This document shows, one piece after another, positions 1 through 5,713 of a stretch of DNA of 5,713 bases. This DNA is from a bacterium. Lineage in GTDB: Bacteria; Krumholzibacteriota; Krumholzibacteria; LZORAL124-64-63. The position numbers were made by a program, and so were the translations under genes. A model generated the notes under the pieces. The model did no database searches. It was not told the DNA's origin and saw only the letters and a program-made list of their open reading frames with translations. The stretch lies in assembly GCA_003646045.1 (NCBI GenBank), contig QNDV01000176.1:1-5713 (forward strand), in the 5' to 3' direction. Numbering within the stretch: position 1 is the first letter of the stretch; the number at the start of each line of letters is the position of its first letter.

Positions 1-1272
1 GATCTTGCCGGTGCCGGTGCAGAAGGGACAATCGTCCGAGAGCTGGCTCAACAGCGAAGGCCGGACCCGCTGCCGGCTCATTTCCACCAGGCCCAGGCCC
101 GAGACCTGGAAGACCTTGTGGCGGGCACGGTCACGCTTCAGATGTTGGCGCAGTTCGTTGAATACGCGCTTCTTGTTGCTCTCGCTCTCCATGTCGATGA
201 AATCGATGACGATGATGCCGCCCATATCCCTGATCCGCAGCTGACGCGCCACCTCCTTGGCGGCCAGCATGTTGGTCTGCAGGATGGTCTCTTCCTGGTT
301 GCGGCGGCCCGTGAAGCGTCCCGTGTTGACGTCGATGGACACCAACGCCTCGGTGGGCTCGATGATCAGGTAGCCGCCCTTCTTCATCCAGACCCGCTTG
401 TCCAGGGTCTTCTTGATCTCGGGCTCGATCTCGAACTCGTCGAAAATGGGCAGGTCGCCCTTGTAGAGCTGGATGCGGTCCTTGAGTTCGGGCGCGAAGG
501 TCCTGACGTAGGCCATCAAGCGGCTGTAGTCGTCGCGGTCATCGATGACCAGGCGATTGGTGTCTTCCTTGAAGATGTCGCGGATCAGGCCCACCACCGT
601 GCCCACATCCTCGTGCACCAGGGCCGGGGCGACGGCCTCGGCATTGGCCCGGTGGATCTTGCCGAACAGGTCGCTGAGGTAGTCCACATCGTGCTTGACC
701 GCGTCGTCGGAGACACTGGTCGCCGCGGTGCGGATGATGAAGGCGCCCTCGTCGGGTCGGTATTTCTGCAGCAGTTGCTTCAGGCGCACCCGTTCGCGGC
801 GGTCGTCGATCTTGCGCGAGACACCCACGTGGCGCCCCTTGGGCATCATCACCAGATAGCGTCCCGGCAGACTGATGTCCGCCGTCAAGCGCGGACCCTT
901 GGTGCTGATGGGCTCCTTCGTGACCTGCACCAGGATGGGGTCGCCGACCTTCAGCACGGTGCCGATGTCCGGTACGTGGCGGTAACGTCCCCGGCCGCGT
1001 CCCCGGCCTCCCCCGCGCCCGCTGTCGTCGTCCTCTTCGGTATCGTCATGGTCCAGGTCACTGGCGTGCAGGAATCCCGCGCGCTCCATGCCGATGTCGA
1101 CGAAGGCTGCCTGCAACCCCGGTTTGACCGATGTGACCTTGCCCTTGTAGACATTGCCGACGATCCGTTTGGCGTCGGCTCCCTCCACGAGGATCTCCAC
1201 CACTTCGCTGTCCTCGAGCATGGCGATGCGGATCTCGTGCGGGGTGGAATTTATGATGATTTCTTTTTTCAT
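1..1272 (-). CDS. rng: Ribonuclease G/E family endoribonuclease, N-terminal 424 codons (3' end beyond the window)
   Basis: This is a single-strand-specific endoribonuclease of the RNase E/G family, which cleaves AU-rich RNA in mRNA decay and rRNA maturation. I translated it directly; it is open to the left edge without a stop. An S1 RNA-binding domain occupies about residues 36-130, starting at GNVYKGKV, and is interrupted at 74-97 by an acidic then Arg/Gly-rich insert. A 5'-phosphate sensor candidate is R181/T182. The catalytic, metal-binding aspartates are D314 (SIDVN) and D357 (VIDFIDM), matching E. coli RNase E D303 and D346 with a constant offset of 11. The Zn-link motif is C415-P-F-C418, matching C404/C407. 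The ATG at 1272 opens the typical MKKEI start, but no strong Shine-Dalgarno sequence precedes it. It lies 18 bases after the radical SAM stop, so translational coupling is likely. Whether it is a short RNase G (E. coli 489 residues) or has a long RNase E-like tail cannot be seen. Confidence 0.96.
   Translation of the reverse strand, partial: MKKEIIINSTPHEIRIAMLEDSEVVEILVEGADAKRIVGNVYKGKVTSVKPGLQAAFVDIGMERAGFLHASDLDHDDTEEDDDSGRGGGRGRGRGRYRHVPDIGTVLKVGDPILVQVTKEPISTKGPRLTADISLPGRYLVMMPKGRHVGVSRKIDDRRERVRLKQLLQKYRPDEGAFIIRTAATSVSDDAVKHDVDYLSDLFGKIHRANAEAVAPALVHEDVGTVVGLIRDIFKEDTNRLVIDDRDDYSRLMAYVRTFAPELKDRIQLYKGDLPIFDEFEIEPEIKKTLDKRVWMKKGGYLIIEPTEALVSIDVNTGRFTGRRNQEETILQTNMLAAKEVARQLRIRDMGGIIVIDFIDMESESNKKRVFNELRQHLKRDRARHKVFQVSGLGLVEMSRQRVRPSLLSQLSDDCPFCTGTGKI
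985..1053 (-). other. Acidic plus Arg/Gly-rich insert inside the RNase S1 domain
   Basis: Residues 74-96 of the RNase consist of an Asp/Glu run (HDDTEEDDD) followed by alternating Arg and Gly (residues 85-96). The insert separates the S1 strands ending in FLHASDL from the next conserved strand, VLKVGDPILVQV. Charged or RG-rich inserts at this place are familiar in RNase G/E proteins outside the E. coli type. The tract is probably a flexible loop that contacts RNA, which is inference from its composition. Confidence 0.75.
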
Positions 1273-1290
1273 ACGGGTCCAGTCCACGCC

Positions 1291-4017
1291 CTAGCCGACC
1301 AGATGCCGGCCCAGCCAGAAATGCAGACTGGTCTCACCTACTTCCTCGACGGGGGTCAACCACCGCCCGTCATCATGGAGTCCATAGCAACCCTCGCGTG
1401 TGACCTGGCAATGCCGTGGCTCCGGCAAGGCGTCACCCAGCAGGGCAGCCAAAAAATCGTGGACCGGCAGGATCACACCGCTCTCGCCGCGCATGATGGT
1501 CACACGCAGAACGGTGCTGCCGCCGGCAGCGTCCTTCATCAGCCCGATGCCGCCGGCAGGTACCAGCGGTCGGGCATCGATCTCCAAATCGCCCTTGGGA
1601 CGGCGGCGCAGGCAGGGCCAACTGCCGGCCGCCACAAAGGCGTCCACAGCCGCGGCGACCGCGGCCGGTGGAGGTCCCCCCGCCGCCGCCGGCGGCAGAA
1701 GCACCTCGTAGTCGAATCGCTGAACCATTTTGTCGATGGACGATGGATTCTGGCCACCGATCACCACGGCCTGCCGGATCCTGATTCCCGCGGGCAATTC
1801 CGCGTTCAGCTGTCCCACCCAACCGGGGACCTGACCATCGAAAGCCAAATCGCAGCTTTCGCGCCGCCCGGCGATGCCAACCGGCAGGGGCGGCCCGAAC
1901 TTCAGCAATGGATGTGGATGATAGCCCTTGCTGTAGGCAACCGGCAAGCCGGAACGACGCAAAGCCAACTGTAACTGGCGCTGGAAATCCAGATGACCGA
2001 GGAAGACCATGTCGCCGGTCTTGGTGAATTCGGCGCGATACCAGCATTTCGCCGCCGCCTGGTTGCGCCAGATGCGCCACTTCTTCAATTCCCGCTCGGG
2101 GTTTACAGGGTCGGTATTGCGCGGATCGAAGTCCTCACCGGCCCCTGCCGCCGATGCGGCCGGTGGCGAATCGTCAGGCGCGAGCTCTTCCAGGCTGGCA
2201 AATACGTGCTGTATGTCTCCGGCGCAGGCAGTGCAGTCGTAGCAGTCACCCTCGAGTCGGCAGTCGTGCAGGGTGGCTCCGCGCTGGGCCCGATGCCAGT
2301 CCCGGGCCAGATGCCCCCGGTCACTGCCGCAGTCCACGGTGTCCCAGGGCAGGGGAGCCTGGGGGTCGCGGGGTGCCAGGATAGCTGCCGTATCCAACCC
2401 CGTGGCCCGGAAGGCCTCTTCCCAGCGCGTGAAATCGAACCATTCGCTCCAGCCGTCGAAGCGGGCCCCCTGCCGCCATACGTGTTCCACACTGTCACTG
2501 ACCGCCGCATCGCCCAGGCCCAGAATACCCTCGAGTACCGAGACCTCCGGGTCCCGCGTGCTGACCTTTACCTTCATGCGACGCAGGGGGCGGGCCAGGT
2601 AGTTGTTGCGCCGTTCGATCTCGGCGCCGGAAATCTGTCCGGCCCACTGGAAGGTGGTATGACACTTGGGGGCGAACGGAGAAATGGAAACGTGGATCTG
2701 GCTGCCCCCCCGCGGCGCCATCGCCACCACTTTGCCCACGAGAGCCACCAGCTCGTCCAGGTCCTCGTTGGTCTCGGTCGGCAATCCGATCATGAAGTAC
2801 AGCTTCACCGTCTTGACACCGCTGCCCAGGGCCCGGCCCGTCGTGGTGACGATTTCCTCCTCGGTGATGTTCTTGTTGATCACGTCGCGCAGACGCTGGC
2901 TGCCGGCCTCGGGGGCGAAGGTGAAGCCGGCGGGACGCTCGCGTCCGATGCGCTCGTAGATATCCTCGTCAACCGAGTCGACCCGCAGGCTGGGCAGCAC
3001 CAGGTTGGTGTGCGGCCCACGCGCCTGGTCCTGGATACCGGCCACCGTGGCACCGAGACCACTGAAATCGGACGTCGACAGACTGAGCAGCGAAACCTCG
3101 GTGTAACCGGCGGCCGCCAGGCCCGAGTGGGCCGCGTCCACCAGTTGCTGCGGATCCCGCTCACGGACCGGTCGCGTTATCATGCCCGCCTGGCAGAACC
3201 GGCAGCCCCGCACACACCCCCGCATTACCTCCAGGGCCAGGCGGTCATGCACCGGTTCGATCACCGGCACCAGACGACCCGGCGGCGGATACTTGTTCAG
3301 GTCCTGCAATACCCGTGAGCGCACCGGCCCGGCAACATCGGGGTGCCAGACACCTTCCACTGTCCGCAGCCGTGCCAGCAATTCGGCCCGGGTTCCCCCG
3401 TCCACTTTCCAGCGGGCGATGATCGCCGCGAAGTCCAGCACCGCCTCTTCGCCATCACCCAGCAGCACCAGATCCAGGAAAGGGCCCACCACGGCCGGAT
3501 TCATGACGCAGGAGCCGCCGGCCATGAAGATGGGATCACCCTCGCCGCGCTCCTGCGCCCTGAGGGGCGAGCCCGCCAGGTCGATCATGGTCAGCATGTT
3601 GGTGTAGGCCAGATCGTAGCCCAGGGAAAAACCCACCAGGTCGAAATGGGCCAGGGGTCGCCGGGACTCCAGACCGAACAGGGGCATGCCCTCGGCTCGC
3701 AGTCGCTCTTCCATGTCGGGCCAGGGTGCGAATGCCAGGTCGCAGTAGGTGTCTTCCCGATCCAGCAGCAGGGTATGGAGGATGCGCAGTCCCTGGTGGG
3801 ACATACCCACCTCGTAGGCATCGGGGAAGGACAGCACGATGTTGGCGCGCTCGGGTCGCCAACCTTCCCGGTCGGCACCCAGTTCACCCCCGATATACCG
3901 GGCAGGCGAAGTCACCAGCGGCAGAATGCGCCGGGTCAGGACCTCGCCCAGGTGGGCGGGGTCGTCGAATGGGGTTGCCGGCTTGCGGGTGCCCGTGCCG
4001 GAGGTGAATCGAAACAA
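1291..4017 (-). CDS. Fused TIGR03960-type radical SAM protein with C-terminal TIGR03936/DUF2344 domain
   Basis: This is a 908-residue cytosolic radical SAM protein whose reaction is not known to me. Residues 24-250 form a Rossmann-like N-terminal region of the type annotated as B12-binding in TIGR03960 proteins (FPDAYEVGMSH; GGSCVMNP; LLGDGEEAVLDF). The radical SAM core follows at about 255-500, with the iron-sulfur motif C268-x3-C272-x2-C275, a SAM-contact segment APEAGSQRLRDVINKN at 368-383, and GLPTET at 411-416. A second cysteine cluster lies at 586-598. An Ala/Pro/Asp linker (610-645) leads to the DUF2344 domain (656-870; FLGHLDFQRQL, YSKGYHPHP). In many genomes the two halves are separate adjacent genes; here they are one chain. 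The TTG at 4017 is chosen because GAGG lies 6 bases upstream and the next in-frame ATG falls inside conserved sequence. The gene starts 14 bases after the purF stop and ends 18 bases before the RNase ATG. A role in RNA or ribosome modification is inference from neighbours only. Confidence 0.93.
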   Translation of the reverse strand: MFRFTSGTGTRKPATPFDDPAHLGEVLTRRILPLVTSPARYIGGELGADREGWRPERANIVLSFPDAYEVGMSHQGLRILHTLLLDREDTYCDLAFAPWPDMEERLRAEGMPLFGLESRRPLAHFDLVGFSLGYDLAYTNMLTMIDLAGSPLRAQERGEGDPIFMAGGSCVMNPAVVGPFLDLVLLGDGEEAVLDFAAIIARWKVDGGTRAELLARLRTVEGVWHPDVAGPVRSRVLQDLNKYPPPGRLVPVIEPVHDRLALEVMRGCVRGCRFCQAGMITRPVRERDPQQLVDAAHSGLAAAGYTEVSLLSLSTSDFSGLGATVAGIQDQARGPHTNLVLPSLRVDSVDEDIYERIGRERPAGFTFAPEAGSQRLRDVINKNITEEEIVTTTGRALGSGVKTVKLYFMIGLPTETNEDLDELVALVGKVVAMAPRGGSQIHVSISPFAPKCHTTFQWAGQISGAEIERRNNYLARPLRRMKVKVSTRDPEVSVLEGILGLGDAAVSDSVEHVWRQGARFDGWSEWFDFTRWEEAFRATGLDTAAILAPRDPQAPLPWDTVDCGSDRGHLARDWHRAQRGATLHDCRLEGDCYDCTACAGDIQHVFASLEELAPDDSPPAASAAGAGEDFDPRNTDPVNPERELKKWRIWRNQAAAKCWYRAEFTKTGDMVFLGHLDFQRQLQLALRRSGLPVAYSKGYHPHPLLKFGPPLPVGIAGRRESCDLAFDGQVPGWVGQLNAELPAGIRIRQAVVIGGQNPSSIDKMVQRFDYEVLLPPAAAGGPPPAAVAAAVDAFVAAGSWPCLRRRPKGDLEIDARPLVPAGGIGLMKDAAGGSTVLRVTIMRGESGVILPVHDFLAALLGDALPEPRHCQVTREGCYGLHDDGRWLTPVEEVGETSLHFWLGRHLVG
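1408..2052 (-). other. DUF2344 (TIGR03936) domain fused to the radical SAM protein
   Basis: Residues 656-870 carry the hallmark opening of this family: FTKTGDMVFLGHLDFQRQL, then ALRRSGLPVAYSKGYHPHP, then GPPLPVGI. The domain is usually described as radical-SAM-linked and has no assigned activity. Its conserved histidines (H675, H700, H702) are present. Residues 774-792 form an Ala/Pro/Gly low-complexity loop encoded by a GCC/GGC-rich tract (1642-1698). Confidence 0.85.
2224..2262 (-). other. Second cysteine cluster in the radical SAM protein, possible metal site
   Basis: Cysteines 586, 592, 595 and 598 are spaced C-x5-C-x2-C-x2-C, after the radical SAM core and before the linker to DUF2344. 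A further cysteine, C563, lies 23 residues upstream. I recall a comparable Cys-rich patch in other TIGR03960 proteins. It may bind zinc or an auxiliary iron-sulfur cluster; the sequence shows only the spacing. Confidence 0.6.
3193..3216 (-). other. Radical SAM [4Fe-4S] cysteine motif
   Basis: The codons for C268, C272 and C275 lie in the context RGCVRGCRFCQAG. This is the canonical CxxxCxxC site that binds the cluster used to cleave S-adenosylmethionine. All three cysteines and the usual aromatic residue before the third are intact, so the protein should be catalytically competent. Confidence 0.95.
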
Positions 4018-4023
4018 CGTCGT

Positions 4024-4027
4024 CCTC
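4024..4027 (-). promoter_or_regulatory. Ribosome binding site for the radical SAM gene
   Basis: On the minus strand the sequence GAGG stands 6 bases before the TTG start codon, in the 14-base gap after the purF stop. It supports the TTG start, the only plausible start upstream of the conserved N-terminus. Confidence 0.65.
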
Positions 4028-4031
4028 GTTC

Positions 4032-5486
4032 TCAGGTCCCCCGGTCCGTGGGCGGCAGGGGCTTGACCTTGATCTCGTCCCCCTCCGCGTGACGGTCGAA
4101 TACGTCCTTGGCCAGGGTCTCGGGTGCGAAGGAGACCGGGTAGTCCCCGGTGAAGCAGGCGTCGCAGTAGCGATCACCCTCGCCGGTAGCCTCGAGCAGA
4201 CCAGCCATGGAAAGGTAGGCCAGGGAGTCGACGCGCAGATAGGTCGCGATCTCGTCCACCGTGTGACTCGAAGCAATGAGTTCCTTGCGTACCGGCGTAT
4301 CGATGCCGTAGTAGCAGGGATTGGTCACCGGCGGCGAGGCGATGCGCAGATGCACCTCCACGGCCCCGGCCTGGCGCATGAGCTTGACCAGTTTGCGCAT
4401 GGTCGTACCGCGCACGATGGAATCGTCCACCATGACCACCCGCTTGCCCTCGACCACATGGCCCACGGGATTGAATTTAATGCGAACGGACATGTCCCGC
4501 ACCTTCTGCGCCGGCGAGATGAACGTGCGTCCCACGTAGTGGTTACGGATCAGGGCCAGTTCGAAGGGCAGGTTCGTGGCCTTGGCGTAACCCAGGGCCG
4601 CCGTATTGCTGGAATCGGGTACGGCACAGACCAGGTCGGCTATCACCGGTGCCTCTCGGCCCAGAATCTCGCCACTGCGACGGCGAGCCTCTTCGACACT
4701 CATGCCGAAGACGCGGCTGTCCGGGCGCGAAAAATATACATGCTCGAAGACGCAGCGCTTCTCCGGAGCGTCCACGGCCAGGCGGCGGCTCACCAGTTCC
4801 CCCTCACCCAGCACCACCATCTCGCCCGGTTCGATATCCCGCAGGTAGGTGGCACCTATGATGTCGAAGGCGCAGCTCTCACTGGCCACCACGTAGCAGT
4901 CCTGGTAGCGACCCAGACAGAGAGGCCGGAACCCGTGGGGATCGCGGACCGCAATGAGCTTGTCACGGCTCAGCACCACCAGGGAATACGCTCCCCGCAC
5001 CCGGGGCAGGACTTCGAGCAGGGCATCGTCCAGGCCTTCGGCCCGACTGCGGGCCACCAGATGCAGGATAATCTCGCTGTCACTGGTGGTGGCGAAAATG
5101 GAGCCGTCCGCCTCCATCTCCCGGCGCAGTTCAGGCGCGTTGACCAGGTTGCCGTTGTGGGCCAGGCTCATGGTGCCGCGATGGCTGGCCACCTGCAGGG
5201 GCTGGGCGTTGAGGATGTGACTGGAACCCGAGGTGCTGTAGCGCACGTGACCGATGGCGAATTCGCCCGTCAGGCCGCGGGTGGTGTCCTCGTCGAAGAC
5301 ATCCGCCACCAATCCCATCTTCTTGTAGGTGGTCAGGCGCAGGCCGTCGGCCGCAGTGATGCCGGCGCTTTCCTGGCCCCGGTGCTGCAGGGCATGCAGG
5401 CCCAGACTGACCAGCTCGGCAGCCGCCTTTACGCCGGCGATACCAACTACGCCGCATTCTTCCCGCCAGTGTCTCGTGTCGCTCAT
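4032..5486 (-). CDS. purF: Amidophosphoribosyltransferase (glutamine PRPP amidotransferase)
   Basis: This enzyme catalyses the committed step of de novo purine synthesis: PRPP plus glutamine gives 5-phosphoribosylamine, glutamate and pyrophosphate in the cytosol. The 484-residue protein is complete. A ten-residue propeptide precedes C11, which becomes the N-terminal nucleophile of the glutaminase domain after cleavage. Other glutaminase residues are R82 (VRYST), N111-G112 (HNGN) and D136 (TTSDSE). The phosphoribosyltransferase domain carries the PRPP loop VVMVDDSIVRGTT at 350-362. Cysteines 245, 391, 441 and 444 match the four [4Fe-4S] ligands of the Bacillus subtilis-type enzyme, which E. 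coli PurF lacks. This implies an oxygen-sensitive enzyme needing cluster assembly for maturation. The ATG at 5486 has AGGAG 5 bases upstream. Feedback inhibition by purine nucleotides is expected from the family. The gene follows a possible purS-like gene by 35 bases and precedes the radical SAM gene by 14. Confidence 0.98.
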   Translation of the reverse strand: MSDTRHWREECGVVGIAGVKAAAELVSLGLHALQHRGQESAGITAADGLRLTTYKKMGLVADVFDEDTTRGLTGEFAIGHVRYSTSGSSHILNAQPLQVASHRGTMSLAHNGNLVNAPELRREMEADGSIFATTSDSEIILHLVARSRAEGLDDALLEVLPRVRGAYSLVVLSRDKLIAVRDPHGFRPLCLGRYQDCYVVASESCAFDIIGATYLRDIEPGEMVVLGEGELVSRRLAVDAPEKRCVFEHVYFSRPDSRVFGMSVEEARRRSGEILGREAPVIADLVCAVPDSSNTAALGYAKATNLPFELALIRNHYVGRTFISPAQKVRDMSVRIKFNPVGHVVEGKRVVMVDDSIVRGTTMRKLVKLMRQAGAVEVHLRIASPPVTNPCYYGIDTPVRKELIASSHTVDEIATYLRVDSLAYLSMAGLLEATGEGDRYCDACFTGDYPVSFAPETLAKDVFDRHAEGDEIKVKPLPPTDRGT

Positions 5487-5491
5487 TGCAG

Positions 5492-5496
5492 CTCCT
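5492..5496 (-). promoter_or_regulatory. purF: Ribosome binding site for purF
   Basis: On the minus strand AGGAG stands 5 bases before the purF ATG. It is the strongest Shine-Dalgarno match in the window and fixes the purF start, which in turn gives the expected short propeptide before the catalytic cysteine. The rest of the 35-base gap shows no promoter or terminator hairpin that I can see. Confidence 0.8.
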
Positions 5497-5521
5497 GTCG
5501 GATCTTCTTCGTGACCCCGCT

Positions 5522-5713
5522 TCAGCGGACCACCGTCAGCCAGGCTTCCATGTGGGGATTGATCAGCATGCCCTGCTTGCGGGCCCGGGCCACCGCCAGG
5601 GTTTCACCCAGTGCCGCCGCTTCGTCGGCGCCGGCGGACAGCACCAGTCGCCAGAGTACGCCGCTGGTCACGGGGCCCTCGCCATCCCGGGCCCAGGACA
5701 CCACATCCACGGC
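5522..5713 (-). CDS. C-terminal 63 codons of a protein cut by the right edge, possibly PurS-like
   Basis: The frame is open through the right edge and ends in TGA at 5522, leaving 63 residues; the true start is outside the window. The visible part reads as a beta strand (VLWRLVLSAG), an Ala/Glu-rich helix (ADEAAALGETLAVARARK), then LINPHMEAWLTVVR. This order resembles the end of PurS, the small subunit of FGAM synthase, where a strand and a helix rich in acidic residues and alanine are followed by LLANPVIEDYEIEI-like sequence. The position 35 bases upstream of purF on the same strand fits a purine operon. The resemblance is from memory and short, so the function is only a suggestion; a C-terminal domain of another protein is quite possible. 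That it is coding is supported by operon spacing and the good purF site just after it. Confidence 0.55.
   Translation of the reverse strand, partial: AVDVVSWARDGEGPVTSGVLWRLVLSAGADEAAALGETLAVARARKQGMLINPHMEAWLTVVR

Noticed and set aside
1672..1697. GCC/GGC-rich palindromic tract, considered as a terminator or repeat element
   Set aside because: It is inside the radical SAM gene, encodes an Ala/Pro/Gly loop, has no following T run on either strand, and occurs once.
118..1974. A 618-codon open frame on the plus strand
   Set aside because: It runs antisense across the RNase gene and the end of the radical SAM gene, both of which carry clear family motifs. Its product is an Asp/His/Val/Leu-rich sequence without recognisable domains. 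Long antisense frames are common opposite GC-rich genes.
1433..2080. A 215-codon minus-strand frame overlapping the DUF2344 region, suggesting a frameshift or nested gene
   Set aside because: The DUF2344 domain is continuous in the main frame, so no frameshift is needed. The alternate frame gives Arg/Gly-rich sequence typical of an out-of-frame shadow.
1993..3318. A 441-codon open frame on the plus strand
   Set aside because: It is wholly antisense to the radical SAM gene, shows no motif or ribosome site of note, and is explained by GC-rich codon bias.
3343..4092. A 249-codon open frame on the plus strand
   Set aside because: It is antisense to the start of the radical SAM gene and the end of purF, crossing a gene junction, and has no family resemblance.
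5487..5521. Gap before purF, considered as a purine riboswitch or promoter
   Set aside because: At 35 bases it is too short for a purine riboswitch, and I see no -35/-10 pair or hairpin. It holds the purF ribosome site only.

Overview
The window is a GC-rich bacterial segment whose genes all lie on the minus strand, packed head to tail with gaps of 14 to 35 bases. This looks like a single transcription unit read from right to left. In order of transcription it holds: the last 63 codons of an unidentified protein, possibly PurS-like, cut by the right edge; a complete purF (glutamine phosphoribosylpyrophosphate amidotransferase); a complete 908-residue radical SAM protein that joins a TIGR03960-type radical SAM half to a TIGR03936/DUF2344 half; and the first 424 codons of an RNase G/E family endoribonuclease, cut by the left edge.

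The organism is probably an environmental or non-model bacterium with high GC. PurF is of the Bacillus type, with a propeptide and four iron-sulfur cysteines. The fused radical SAM protein followed by RNase G is an arrangement I associate with deltaproteobacterial-like and FCB-related or other deep-branching lineages. No rRNA or other phylogenetic marker is present, so I do not assign a phylum.

Functionally, the upstream half belongs to de novo purine synthesis: PurF makes 5-phosphoribosylamine, and a PurS-like protein would be part of the FGAM synthase complex two steps later. The downstream half is RNA-related. The TIGR03960/DUF2344 protein has no reaction known to me, but these families are often found beside RNase G/E and the rplU-rpmA ribosomal protein genes, so a role in RNA or ribosome biology is a reasonable guess. 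The left edge therefore probably runs into the end of the RNase gene and perhaps rplU-rpmA, which is not visible here.

I saw no tRNA, rRNA, mobile element, CRISPR array, attachment site or convincing terminator. No gene-free stretch exceeds 35 bases. The several long plus-strand reading frames are antisense shadows of these genes. The most interesting object is the radical SAM fusion: a cobalamin-domain-like N-terminus without the usual cobalamin histidine motif, a canonical CxxxCxxC site, and a second four-cysteine cluster near the fusion joint.
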